Assembly (NCBI RefSeq): GCF_018691265.1
Contig: NW_024881328.1
Span: forward strand, 43,007,515 to 43,071,514
Origin: Tyto alba
Taxonomy: Eukaryota; Chordata; Aves; Strigiformes; Tytonidae
DNA: 64,000 nt
Reading direction: 5' to 3'
Below the pieces are notes generated by a model. The model was not told the DNA's origin. It saw only the letters and a program-made list of their open reading frames with translations, and searched no databases. Shown piece after piece: positions 52,401 through 63,378 of the stretch. Numbering within the stretch: position 1 is the first letter of the stretch; the number at the start of each line of letters is the position of its first letter. The translations under genes were made by a program, and so were the position numbers.

Positions 52401-54200
52401 ATTTGTCAAGTTCCTCCCTTCTTCCTCCTTCAGACACTTGGGTCTCCCCTGGAAGCAGAAACCAGAATCAGAAAGCAGAAAATGGCCCAATGGCAAATCC
52501 CACCCTGCTCAGTGGTGGGAACCCACCAGTTTCTGAACATTCCCGCCTCTTACAGGATGGTAAAAATCAACCTTGTCTCCCCAAAACACTCCGAGACGAT
52601 GGCAGGCACCAGCAAATGGGGACAGCCTGGGGGCCAGGCTGGATGGGTGATGCCTATTTTACCTTCGCACAGTTTTGTGGAATATTTTGCACGAACCAAC
52701 TCCCTTTTACACACCAGAAACTCTACTGTGAACTTTACATGTAAGAATTTGCTTCCCAAAAAAGCAATAAGCTTCCACACAATCTGTCTGGACCAGCCTT
52801 CCTGTAAGCAAGAAGTGGAACCGGAAAGGAGCAAACCTGTATATCAGTGGCTCAATAAACCACGCTTACATCCCATTTCTTGAAATGCCGAGTGGCACTG
52901 TGTGCTGGGATGGCGCCGTAATGCAGCACCACCCCCACCACCCCACGAGCTGGTTCCCCGCTCTCTGCCAGAGCCCCACGAGCACCGCAAGGACGCCTGC
53001 GGCAGCGAGGTAAGGAGCCCGGAGAAACCAAACCCCTCGCTCTGCCACAACTTTTAGCCCACAGCTGGGAGAAGCACGCTCCCCTTTGGCATTGCTGGCG
53101 ACCCCGCAGCCAGCCGGATCCCCCAGCAATCCTGCCTTGGCTGCACACTCACACCTCTCCGCCTTACGCCCCTGTGCAGAGACGCAGCCGAGGCCTGGGA
53201 ACGCTCTCCTTGGAGGTGCAGCACGGCAACCAGCAGTTGCAGCCTTTCTCCCCCCTGTCTGGGATTGTGTCTCCAGGCCACGCTCCCCGAGCTGCTGATC
53301 CACGAGCAGGTGGAGGAATGAGGTGTGGTGTCTGCCTGCCCCGGAGGGAACTGCAGCGCCCGCCACGGATTTCAACGCCCCGCTAACTTTGAAGGTGCTC
53401 GGTACCCACTAAGCTAATTGAGATGAAGCCTGGGTATCATTTGTACCTGTGCTTTTTGTTTGGGAGGGTGGAGAACACCGGCAGGAGTCAAATAGTCAGC
53501 AGTGGTCCCATCAGATAGAAGCAGCTAGGCTGGGCTCCAGCACCTGCAGAGGAATTACACAGCACCAGCAGGCAACATGCTTGTTTTGATCTTGCTGTGA
53601 ATATGTATTTGGCAAATAAAGACCTAAAGCTGGGAACCGGAGCAGAACCTGCGAGTTTCATGCCATCCTGCCGCCCAGGCTGCTCATGTGATGACGCTAT
53701 CTGAGCAGTGGCTATGTAAAGAATATTGCCCTCTTACCAGGGTTAAGAGGGTCAGAGCAAATTAAGTGCGTCTTACTGAGTGACTGCAAGGGGGGAAGTA
53801 AGTTCCCTTTCTTAGGAAAGCTCTCTAGCACGAGCTCCTTTCTCCCCAGCATGCTAGATTATCTCCAACCCACACCGCCAAAACTGGAGGAAAGCAAGTC
53901 TCCAGGGTGGCCAAGGCTTTGCTCATCGCTGCAGCAAGACTGAGACACGGCGCCTTCTCACCGGCGCAGCAGAACGACAAGCTGGGCCCCCAGAGCTGCA
54001 CCTTCCTGCCAGGGAAACCTAGATCCTGCCTCCCTCCAGCCCCGAGGAAAGCATCAGAGAACACACTTTTGAATGCCTATCCTATCTTTCAGCCGGTGTT
54101 TTATCAAACACTCATTTCGCCCATGAGCCGAGGGGGGGGGTGACGGGAAGCAACGCTGTCAGGTGGGCTCAGTTTTGACCAACCTGGATGGGAGCTCCCG

Positions 54201-56629
54201 GGGCCACGCACCTCCGAGAGGCGTGCCCGCGCTCACGAGCAAGTCAGCTGCAGGGCATGAACGGATGGAGAAGAGCCAGTCCTCTTCATCGGCCTTCGGA
54301 CTTCCTTTTCCTCCAAGACCTCCTTTGCAGGCAGATGGCTTCTGAGGTTCTCCATAAACGCTCAGCTTACACTAAACCCGAGCAGGCACATTTCTGGAGA
54401 GCAGCCTGGCAGGTTACGCTGTGCCATCCCACCTCCGCTCCGCTTGCTTCCATTAACTTTTGCACAAATGATTCATTTTGCCCAGTCTTTTGTAAACAGC
54501 ATTCGAAGCCAGCTGGAATTTGTTGTGCACCTAAATTACACTTGCTCAGCAGGCTCTTCCACAGAAGGGATTCATTTCAATCTTTTGCCTGTGGTGGGGG
54601 CACAGCAACGTGCATCCTCTCTTTCACTGCAGGAGCAGAGGCTCTCTTCACAGAAGTGGAGCAGCACGGTTAAGACTCAAACCTCCCTGCTACTCAAACA
54701 TGAAAGTTACACCTTGAAGGAAGGAGGGAAGAAGAAACTCACTGGATCTCTCAATTGTAGCCCTGGGGCAAATGTCACTGCTGAAGAGCACGAGGTGGGT
54801 AGGGGCGGGTGAGCAGTCAATACCTGAAGCTGAAGTGCAAAGCACGAGGAGGCTCGGACACAGGCAGGTATCTTCAGCAGAGAGGCTGACCTTGTCACAC
54901 CCCAGACGGTTTCAGCTGTCCCCCAGCTGACGAGGAAGCTATTAATGGACATAATGGGAAAGCACAAACATGCACCAGTCAACCACAGCAAAGGTCAGAG
55001 GGGGATGGTTAAGAGACCAAATCTGAAATGAGGTAAGCCAACTTTTTAGAGCAGGACAAGCGTCGGCATGAAACCACGGGTTCCTGAGGCTGAGAGGCAA
55101 TCTTCACAACCTCATCTGAGGCTGCAGCATGTCAAGCCTTCGTTTTGGTGCCAGGACCCACTCCCACCCACCTCCTCCTTCCTTTCACTCCTCCTGTGCA
55201 ACCAAGAAGTGAACCCAAGGGGGAATTAGCTGCTGGACTACTGGACTGACCAACTGCAGCCATCGGGAAAGTCGGTAGTTCTGCCCATAAAATGTGGGCG
55301 ATGACTAGAAATGAAATGTCACCATTCTCAGGGAATCTGCCTTTGTAAAGCAGGCCGAATCAAGCACGGGACATGACAGGCAAGAGGCAACCTTCCCCTT
55401 GCATTAACACAGGCAACAGAATAAGAGGACAGACCGCAGATGATATCACATGCGCACCTACAGAGAGGCGTGGAGAGGACTTCAGCCATTTTATCTTTTC
55501 CAATCTAACACAGAACTGGAGATAAATTCATCCAACTGGCACAGCGTAGTCTTCAAAAGCCAAAAACTTTACAGCTGGTTTGCTAAGAGATTTTTTTTTG
55601 AGGTGTCGGGAGTGGGAAGAGAAAAACACAGCTAACGCTCCTTCCTACAGCGAGGGGAGAGAATGTTATTTCCTTCACAGATTTAGTTTATAAACAGTTT
55701 TACTTTTAAAGCAGAGTTAAAACCGGGATAAGAAAGTATGCTCAACACGCATTTTGTCATACCACACTGCTTGCCATACAAGCCAACACTGCTTTTCCTG
55801 ACTGGAATTAAAAAATCCTTTACATGCAGAGCTCAGCTCAGCTCTCGGTGTGCTGCTGGAGCAGGCAGGGAAGGCTCTTTGAGATGCTCTGCACCCCACT
55901 GTGCCCCACTATGGCAGAGCTGAATACGACAGCTTCACCGGCACCACACACCGCAGCAAACGCCTTTCTAGGAGACCCAACACCAGGCTGCATGCACATC
56001 GCCACGTGAATTACAGCACCTGGAGAACAGAGCAATACTGAGATGGAGGACACCCGTAGAAACAGATCTGGACTACTCCAAGGGGAACCTGAAGCCACAG
56101 CGGCCGTTCTTTTCATCTCCACACTCATTACCAACCACTATGAGATGGCACTCTGGACAGGTAAAGAAAAGCTAAACACTACTTGCTCAGGATCTCGTGG
56201 CATAGGAGAAAACAGCGGCTCGGGCTGGCAGGTCCTCAGGCACGAGAGCACTAAGATACACCTTCCAGGGGGAGACCCGGGATAAGTAAGCATGCTGCTG
56301 AGCTGCAGCACACAAGGGCCCAGTGCTCTGATAAGCGGCCTCTGGAAGGTGAAAACACACAAAGATCTTGAAACAGTTAGAAAATAAATAAATAAATAAA
56401 TAATTAAAAAAAAAAAATGCACAGCCTCGCAGGACTGACTACACCGGTTCTGCTGCATTTCCACACAAGCCCAAGGCACAGTGCTGGCCCTGCACCTCCA
56501 ACACTTGCAAATCACAGGCTGCCTTAGAGTAGGGTGGCACAGTGGCACCAAAGCAGAGTCAGTCCTTTTGCAACCAGAGGTGAAACTATAAAGCCGTAAA
56601 ACATGGGAAGAAGGAGCTAACAGATCAGT
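54201..56629. other. Non-coding stretch downstream of the putative gene end
   Basis: The composition returns towards AT-rich. An (AAAT)n tract lies at 56,381-56,403 and is followed by a poly(A) run. No exon or known repeat was recognised. On the minus strand this lies beyond the candidate 3' end of the gene described at 57.7 kb. Confidence 0.45.
56381..56403. repeat. (AAAT)n microsatellite
   Basis: About five to six AAAT units followed by taatt and a 12-base A run. Confidence 0.9.
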
Positions 56630-56649
56630 GAGCAGTATCCCACTGCTCA

Positions 56650-56655
56650 TTTATT
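56650..56655 (-). promoter_or_regulatory. Candidate distal poly(A) signal AATAAA
   Basis: The plus-strand tttatt reads AATAAA on the minus strand, about 1.02 kb beyond the putative stop codon. The hexamer is common by chance in AT-rich DNA, so it supports the gene model only weakly. Confidence 0.3.
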
Positions 56656-57315
56656 TCCATATCTAACCAGGCCCCCCCCAAAGCTCTCGTTAAAGGAGCC
56701 TCCTTCATACCAGTTTTGATACAGGAAGGGGCACGAGCAAGACCTGGCTGCTTAAATCAAAGTCATTGCCCTGAATACTGGAATGCCTGGCAGCACTTTT
56801 ACTCGGTGATTGAAGTCGTTAGTCCCTTGCTGCAAATGCAGAATTACTGCAGACTAAATCTGGACAGCATTGCTTGAACCAAGGCCAAGGTGCCTCATTT
56901 CTGTGACTAACTAATACCAAATGAATCATCTCTTTAAACAGAACTCCAGCTTGGACTTTCAGGGACTTGCAAAAATAATTGCATTTGTGTCTTATACCCA
57001 GCAATTTTCATCTGTAGTGCCCATTCAAAGGAAGAACCTATGAGTACAACTGCTGGCAATTATTTTGAATGGGTTTTTTATACTTTTAAGCACAGATATT
57101 TTCTTGTTTAAATTGAGATCAACACTTATTTCCTTCTCTCAATGAACTTTATGCTTGCCTCCTTTGATGCTGATGTCCAGTAAGAGGCATTCAGAACATG
57201 ATGCAAGTGCTTTTTTTTTTTTTTTTTTTGTATGTGCACTCTTCTAATGAAACTAATAAAACACCATGCATGACAGAGCAAGAAATTAACTTCGTGAGAG
57301 CCAGGAGGATATGGG

Positions 57316-57321
57316 TTTAAT
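57316..57321 (-). promoter_or_regulatory. Candidate proximal poly(A) signal ATTAAA
   Basis: ATTAAA on the minus strand about 355 bases after the putative stop codon. It is the commonest natural variant of the canonical hexamer. Confidence 0.3.
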
Positions 57322-57676
57322 TTCTCTTGATTTAGCAAAACAACAATAACCCTGTATAATAATATGCCACAGTCTTGATGAAGAGAAAGTTCAGCATTGA
57401 TCTTAAGTCTGCCTCTGTAATACCAGATCACTTTGCTACCACACATTGACTATCTGACATCCAAAGACAAAGCAGCCTGAATTCATCGGTGAAGAACAAA
57501 TCAGAATAAAGTGATTTCCCTTCTAGGACTCTATTCTCTTATGCTGTAGCTGGAAGATGATTTAACCAGCATTTTCTTCACACTACACAATTGATGCAGA
57601 GCAGGCACGTTGAACTCAACTGCTTCTTCACTCAAGTTCCGTGGTCCATCGCAGTTAGGGCTCCCCGGAGCAGATT

Positions 57677-57745
57677 TCATTTCAGCCAGATCCACTTGTC
57701 ACCAATATCAGCATTGTAGCCTTGCTTAAAATTGCGCCCAGGAAG
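57677..57745 (-). CDS. Terminal coding exon of an unidentified gene (C-terminal 22 residues)
   Basis: On the minus strand the sequence tttctgctttctctag, a pyrimidine-rich tract plus AG, forms a good 3' splice site at 57,746. It opens 22 sense codons and a TGA. The peptide begins LPGRNFKQGYNADIG, ends in WIWLK and is basic at its end. Its codons look like real vertebrate coding sequence: AAG CAA GGC TAC AAT GCT GAT ATT GGT. The other two frames are less protein-like. If the first base is in phase 0, it joins in frame to the candidate exon at 59,425-59,473. Candidate poly(A) signals lie at suitable distances downstream. I do not recognise the family, so no function is proposed. It could be chance, but the splice signal plus protein-like codons make it the best gene evidence in the window. 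Confidence 0.5.
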   Translation of the reverse strand, partial: LPGRNFKQGYNADIGDKWIWLK

Positions 57746-59424
57746 CTAGAGAAAGCAGAAAGTTCAGTCAGACACATTTCTCTTCACTCTTTATGGAAAT
57801 TTTTAGATTTTTTTTATCAAGTGCCTCATGGTATCTGCAGAAGTGCAACATGAAATCTCTTTTTACAGCATAATGATTAAAACTTAGAGTAAAATTAGTC
57901 CTTTTGAAAAAATTGAGCTGTGCAGATGAAGGGGGGACCCACAAAAACCACTATGCCATAATATGTATGTATAAACTAGATCAATAATCCCAACAGCACA
58001 ATAGCATATTCCACCTGGATGCATCCAACTCTTCTCCCCTACACACCCTTGCTCCCAGCTTTAGCGAGAGATGACCCCTCTAACTTTAGTATATGTAGTA
58101 GAGGAATTGAATCATTCCGTAGAGTCTCATGACAAAATAAGTACATGTTATTAAATACATGAAATATTTCACGCATGAAACACTGAGCTAATTATTGTAT
58201 TAAATCCCTCAAATGAAATTACGTATTTAGCCTCCAAGAGCTGAACTCAACTTCATTAAAGCAAAAGCAATAGCTGCCTGTCTTCATAAGCAAAGCCGGA
58301 AACCACTACTCCCTGGAAAAAAAACAAAGTTTCTTGAACCCCCCTACCCAAATTTCACCAGTACCCTGGGACCTGAGCAGCAGCCTTCACTTGGTGCTCC
58401 TGAACCTCACTGATCTTTCAGTCTGGAACTCTTCCACAGGGACCCAGCAGCCCCTGCCTAGGTGGCTCGGACACACAGGTTAGCCTCACCAACCTTTCTG
58501 TACCCGCGGAGCCACGAGGAGCCACGGTGCTGCCGCACCAAGTCACCCTCCGTGCGGTTCACTGCACCTCGTTGTAGGCGAGATGGCAGAGGGCTGGGGA
58601 CTGCAGCAGGGAGCCTTTCCTTCTGGCAGCATCTCAAGAGCTTGGGCTGGTTGTACAGGTCACAAGGGGGATCACGCGTGGAGCGGTTTGAGCACAGCAA
58701 ACCAAGACACGTGGTGCAGAGGGAGAGGCTGGATGAGCTGGAGCACAGGGAGGGGGACATCTGATGTATCAGGAAAGCTGCACCCTCACCAGGTAGGGAA
58801 AGCAAATTATCTTTGAGATGAGAGCAAATGGAGAACAGCAGTAGCCTAAACAGAGTCTTGGCATTTGGGAGTTTGAGGAGTTCTGTCTACACCTAGAGAA
58901 GGGGATCTGTTACCTCCAAGCCTGTGAAAGGACATGAGACACCGAAGCACACACCTCCCTTGCTGGTAGTCCGCCTAGCCAGCCCAACAGCGGTCCCACG
59001 ACCCCACAGCTTCCCCAAAGGGACCCCACAGCTTCCCCAAAGGGCTCCCGAGGAAGAGGGCACGCACAGCTGTGGGATCGTGCACCGGGAGGGAAAGCCC
59101 AGCCCGACCCTCTCTGCCCGCTGCTGCTGGCAGCCACCTTGCAAAAGCACTCAGGCGGCGTTACAGACCCAAAAATTCCACGGCCAAGCCGCTCGACCTT
59201 CAGTTTTAAAGATTTAGGAAAAGAGGCTGCTTAAGTAGCAGCCATTTTAAGGGATTACAGGCGCAGCACACAGGACTACAAGAGAAAGCTTGCCAGTATG
59301 GTTAAAATCGCAAACTCCACTTACACAGCGTACGTGCTCTCTCTGCAGGCGAGGGAAGCGCTCCTCCAGGCCAAGCAGGCTGCACCAGGTCAGCAAAAGC
59401 ACACTGACGTGACAGAAGACTCAC
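57746..59424 (-). other. Putative intron between two candidate exons
   Basis: About 1.7 kb lying between the donor at 59,424 and the acceptor at 57,746 on the minus strand. It contains a perfect 22-bp tandem duplication (59,000-59,043) and chance open frames at about 58.46-58.8 kb. It is called an intron only if both flanking exons are real. Confidence 0.35.
59000..59043. repeat. Perfect 22-bp tandem duplication
   Basis: Two identical 22-base units lie head to tail: gaccccacagcttccccaaa plus gg at 59,000-59,021, then the same at 59,022-59,043. The absence of any difference between copies suggests a recent duplication. Confidence 0.9.
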
Positions 59425-59473
59425 CACAAGCGTGCCAACAATGCTGTCATCAGAATCATCTCCTAACAACTCG
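59425..59473 (-). CDS. Possible internal exon of the same unidentified gene
   Basis: On the minus strand the segment ends at a strong donor, CTTGTG|gtgagt. It is preceded by a plausible acceptor, gccgctttttgcaaag, with branch-point-like gctaaaa about 25 bases upstream. The 49 bases give 16 full codons reading ELLGDDSDDSIVGTLV, an acidic serine-rich stretch typical of disordered linkers. An alternative acceptor 11 bases further in (ttgttag) would shorten the exon to 38 bases. The last codon is complete, so it joins in phase 0 to the terminal exon at 57,745. Family not recognised. Short exons of this size are hard to separate from chance by eye. Confidence 0.35.
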
Positions 59474-62400
59474 CTTTGCAAAAAGCGGCACAAATTTTTA
59501 GCGCAGTTTCAGCCTGAATAAACGGAACGCAGGCTCAGTACCCGCTAGTTAATTAAGCCACAGGAACAAAACCTGCCAGCGACAGGATCAATGCATAAAG
59601 TAGCTGCTCTGGCAATTACTCTGAACTGAGTGATCTGATGGAGGAAATGGATGTAGATACATTTCGACCTCCGAGTCTCAGGTGTTAAAGCAGTCTCCTT
59701 CGGAAAGTACTGACCATGACCTGAAGTGCCAGAGATGGTTAGCTCCTAGTTCCAAAAGCAGAATCTATCTCTAGAACCTCTCTCCCTATCCCCAGGAATG
59801 AAAACAAGAGAACACAGTGTTCACCCTTGAGATACACTGCTGGAAGCAAGAAGCAAACCACCATGAAAAAGCAAATGAGTTTTGTGAGAAAGTCTGAAGC
59901 AAGCAAAGATGCTATAACAAAATTCTTCCTTTAAAAATAAGCTATCTGCTGGCAGCCTTTACAAATAATTAAGCACAGATCATCTGCTCATCTCCACACA
60001 AACACTGGTTTCACACAGGCCCCCTGACTTGTCCTGATGATTTTTCCTATCAAACAATTGTAATAGTATCCTGTTTGAGAGAGCTGCCCCTGCAGAGAGA
60101 AGCAAGACCCAGTCTTGATTAAATCTATGCTTGGACCACAGAAACAGCTATTTAACCCAGGATGAAGCCTGTTGTTTTAAGGAAGGGGAAGAGTGTTCTT
60201 TTTCGTTTTATTTGAAGGTCAGAAAATAAGACACTTTTTTCCTCCTAAAACATCAAGCTAACAGAAGACTTCTACCTCCTTCATGTGACATTCCCCATCC
60301 TGCCTTGTCACAAGCCACCACAAGCCATTTGTGATTAGTTTTTCTAAGGTTTTTCATTTAAAGTCATCTTTCATGTTTTGTCTAAATATCAGAAGAAACC
60401 ATGCAGTCCTGTTAAAAAGTTCCTCCTGCTGAGCAAAGAGGAGATGTGAGATGAAAATAAATTATTACTATCTCTGTCCCGCAAATTTGCAGTGGTAAGC
60501 TAGGAAGGACATCAGACCTGCTGTGACCAGCCTGTATCTATTAATTCTAGCATAAAAACAGCTCTCCCTAGCCCTCTCCAGGCAGCACATAATTGGCCCT
60601 TTGATACTTCAAGAGGTTCCCAGATAACTAGATTATTAAAGCAACAGGAGCTCTCTGGGAAAATACAGGAGTTTACAATTTCATTTCTGGGGAAATCTGC
60701 CCTCTTTAAAAGATACAATATCAATCCCAACAGAATTCAAATTCATTGTCCAAAACAAATTCCCCATGTGTCTTTGGTTAAAAACATGCAATACATGAAA
60801 GCAAATTTTATAATAAGTATTCATCCATACTCCATCGTTCACAGTGGGCCTTGGCAAAAGCAGTCGAGTTTGGGAATATGTTACAGCCAAGCTTTCAAAA
60901 CAGCCAAAAAAAAAAAAAATGTGAAGAGGAAGGCACAGTAAACAAATCCTGTATTACCTAGCAAGCAGAATGATGTGAATTTATGTTCTGCGTACTACCT
61001 GCACCAGGTACAAGTAACACAGATGACTTCCCAAGAACGGGCTCTTCAAAGCTCACATTTTACAGTTGTGACCATAGTAAAAGCTGCACAACTAGGAACG
61101 AGATAGGTCTATCCCAGAGGGGAGGAAGCTGGTGATCTTTTAGCACTTATTGAAAAATTACTGGAACAGCAATCAGTCCTGTGCTTGTGGTCTTCTGCCT
61201 TCCCTCCAGCTCCTCGCATGTCCACCTCCTGCCATCACAAGCATTTGCTCAATACCACGAGCAGCCTGGATTAAAACGGCCGGATAAAAAGTGTTGCAGC
61301 CACGTTGCACAGCGTGGCTGAACGGACCAAATAACACGATGCCAATAAGAAGAGGCCCTACAGCACCCATCCTCTAATCTCTCTGCTGCACAGTCCAAGC
61401 CAGCTCTGCAGCTTTGGTGGATCATTCCCTAAGCTCAGTCAACCCCCTCGCCCAGCAAGAGGCTATTCACTCCTGGCTGGGATCATTTTCGGTGACTCAG
61501 CAAGCTCAGTCAGCCAAATACATACCAGACCACTGCAAAGAAGAGTGGTGGGAGCACCAGGGAAGATCTGGGGATGCAGGCCAAGAGGTAGGATGTGTTT
61601 CTTTGGGTGACCACAAACGGTTAAACTGGTGCTGCAAACTGCACCCAGCTGAAGTTCCCAGCCTGTTTTGCCCAGGGCTGCTCAGCCGGCACAAGGGTAG
61701 GGATGGGAACAAGAGGGCAGCCCCAAGGCTGCTGGTATTGCAGCCAGAAGTAAACTTAGAAAGAAAGAAAGCCTCGAAAAAGAGATGATGGGAGATAGGA
61801 CAGAGCTCTGCATAACTTGCCAGTAGCTGAGAAAACACAGAGAGTGACTGAATAGTCACTGTCTCTTCCAGTATCAGATGCAGGTGTCATTAAACACAGC
61901 CAATGCCTTGTGAGACTCCTTGCTGAAGGATACTGCCGATACAAAATTTAGCAGGTCTCGATGGGAAACCAGGCAAGTACTTGGAATTTTCCACAAGACT
62001 TGTGCATCGTGACTACGTTTCCCAGTCAGAACTATAATGCAAATCAGCAAGGCCACATCACTTTCAAGTGGCTGGCACAGTCACAGGAACGCTCCACGCT
62101 CCAGGTGTGTTACCTTCAAATCACACTTGAGGAAAAGCTGTAACTTAATGGCCATGTTCAAAATAATAGTAGCACATCCTATTACGCATGGTTAATTAGT
62201 AACAACACATTTCCACAGGCAAGTAAAAGTAGCATACAGGGTCAAATAAATTCCTTCAAACCCTCTTAGGTCCTTCATTGACATCAGCCCAAAGAGACCT
62301 ACAGAGTCACCAAGAGGCTTGTCCAGCACCAAGTGTTAGAGAAAGCAGCTGACTACCACACCAAAGTTGACCCATCTTTCCCAGGAAAAGAAAGAAAAGC

Positions 62401-63246
62401 CGCGTCATTATCTCAGCAGCCTTCTAGATACATACTTCGCAACACAAGAATTAGGTCTCTGCCCTCACCAGCTTACAAGTGAAGGAGCACTGAACAAGCA
62501 AGCGGGAACGAAGATCCCACTAGAGGAGCCCAACAGCTCGCACGCACCCCTGCAGCAGGAGGTAAGCGTGAGCTCCTGCAAGGTCACTGCCAAGTAACAG
62601 ATTTTTCCACTCCGTGGAAATGGATGAAACCGAGAAACAAGTTTCGGTCTGCTGCATTACACTGTGCAGAGCTTAAAGTTGGCAGCAAGGATTATCTCAA
62701 GAAGCATGCGATAAAATCCACCACACAGAACATGAAACTAATGAAGTGAACTGTACCCAAAGGTAGAGCCAGCTCAAAGGAATGAAACTGCTCAACTTTA
62801 GAAGAGCAACAGTAAAAAGATGAAAACAAGATCATCTCATCAGTTAAATTAAGAACTCTGCCACAGAAGTGTCTGTCAAAACTATAAACATGATGAAAAG
62901 CCCTATAAAGCAGTATAGGCTGCAGAGTAGCAACAAACAGCTTCAGCCAGCTGTTTGCTATATGCTGCGGCTCCATTTCATAGCTCCTCAAAATGATTTC
63001 AAACCAGACATGTACAGGTAGAGCTCTGGAGAGTTTTAACAATCTGAAAAGGTCTACATCCATCAGCTTAGAGCCTGTCTTGTTTTCCAACATTTCAAGA
63101 GGAAAAAGAATTACTGTTTTGTTTTTTTTTTTTTTCTTCTATTCCTGTGCTGCTTTCTACTAATGGCTGGGCTTCACAGCTAAAATAGATCTATAAATAG
63201 CATGTTTTGAGCAGCGCTGATCAAAAAGCACTTAAAACCAGAGTCA
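59474..63246. other. Putative intron or 3' UTR, no exon recognised
   Basis: AT-richer DNA with several open frames on the minus strand (for example 61,506-61,859, 61,874-62,056 and 62,692-63,093). None has both a good acceptor and a good donor. A poly(A) run lies at about 60,906-60,919 and a T run at 63,122-63,135. On the plus strand a donor-like CAGGAG|gtaagc at 62,561 ends a frame with no recognisable protein. Confidence 0.4.
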
Positions 63247-63378
63247 TTACTCTGCAAGCTTGGGCTCATTCATCAATATCCAAACCTTGTCATTTCGTGG
63301 CTGTTTATAACAAGCATAATAATAGCACCTTCCATCACTGCTGTTAGCAAAGACTGCTGCTTTTTTCCAGTAGAAATC
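63247..63378 (-). CDS. Possible terminal or alternative exon, unidentified gene
   Basis: On the minus strand an acceptor-like aacttctggaagtcag precedes GATTTCTACTGG and opens 43 codons to a TAA at 63,247-63,249. The peptide starts DFYWKKAAVFANSSDG and ends KVWILMNEPKLAE. An in-frame TAA lies just upstream of the acceptor, so in this frame the coding potential begins near the splice site. The pyrimidine tract is weak. A longer overlapping frame (63,273-63,614, 113 codons, ATG start) exists in a different phase, and only one of the two can be real. I do not recognise either peptide. If real, this could be the last exon of a gene starting beyond 64,000, or an alternative last exon of the gene ending at 57.7 kb. 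Confidence 0.25.
   Translation of the reverse strand, partial: DFYWKKAAVFANSSDGRCYYYACYKQPRNDKVWILMNEPKLAE

Larger units (their letters stand above)
37601..54200. other. GC-rich, CpG-patched block with no recognised gene
   Basis: This block is clearly richer in GC and CpG than either flank and holds several long G runs. Long overlapping open frames occur on both strands (for example 43,502-44,398 plus, 298 codons; 38,848-39,303 minus). They are rich in Pro, Arg, Ser, Gly and Ala and match nothing I know. This is the expected result of few stop codons in GC-rich DNA. Some isolated donor-like or acceptor-like sequences occur, such as GAG|gtaagg near 53,010 and CAG|gtgagt near 44,248, but none gives a recognisable exon. 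The block could hold a promoter, lncRNA exons or a fast-evolving gene that I cannot identify. Confidence 0.5.
56630..57676 (-). other. Candidate 3' UTR of the minus-strand gene
   Basis: Non-coding sequence following the stop codon at 57,677-57,679. Two candidate poly(A) signals are present on the minus strand: ATTAAA at 57,316-57,321, which would give a UTR of about 0.38 kb, and AATAAA at 56,650-56,655, which would give about 1.05 kb. A 19-base T run on the plus strand (57,211-57,229) would appear as internal poly(A) in the longer transcript. The extent is inferred only from these signals. Confidence 0.35.

Noticed and set aside
52960..53010. Exon-like segment ending GCGAG|gtaagg
   Set aside because: No reliable acceptor or recognisable peptide. 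The surrounding minus-strand frames are equally long, as expected in GC-rich DNA.
62692..63093. 133-codon minus-strand frame
   Set aside because: There is no good splice donor or acceptor and no known motif. Its T-rich composition fits 3' UTR or intron better, and its ends are not conserved gene signals.
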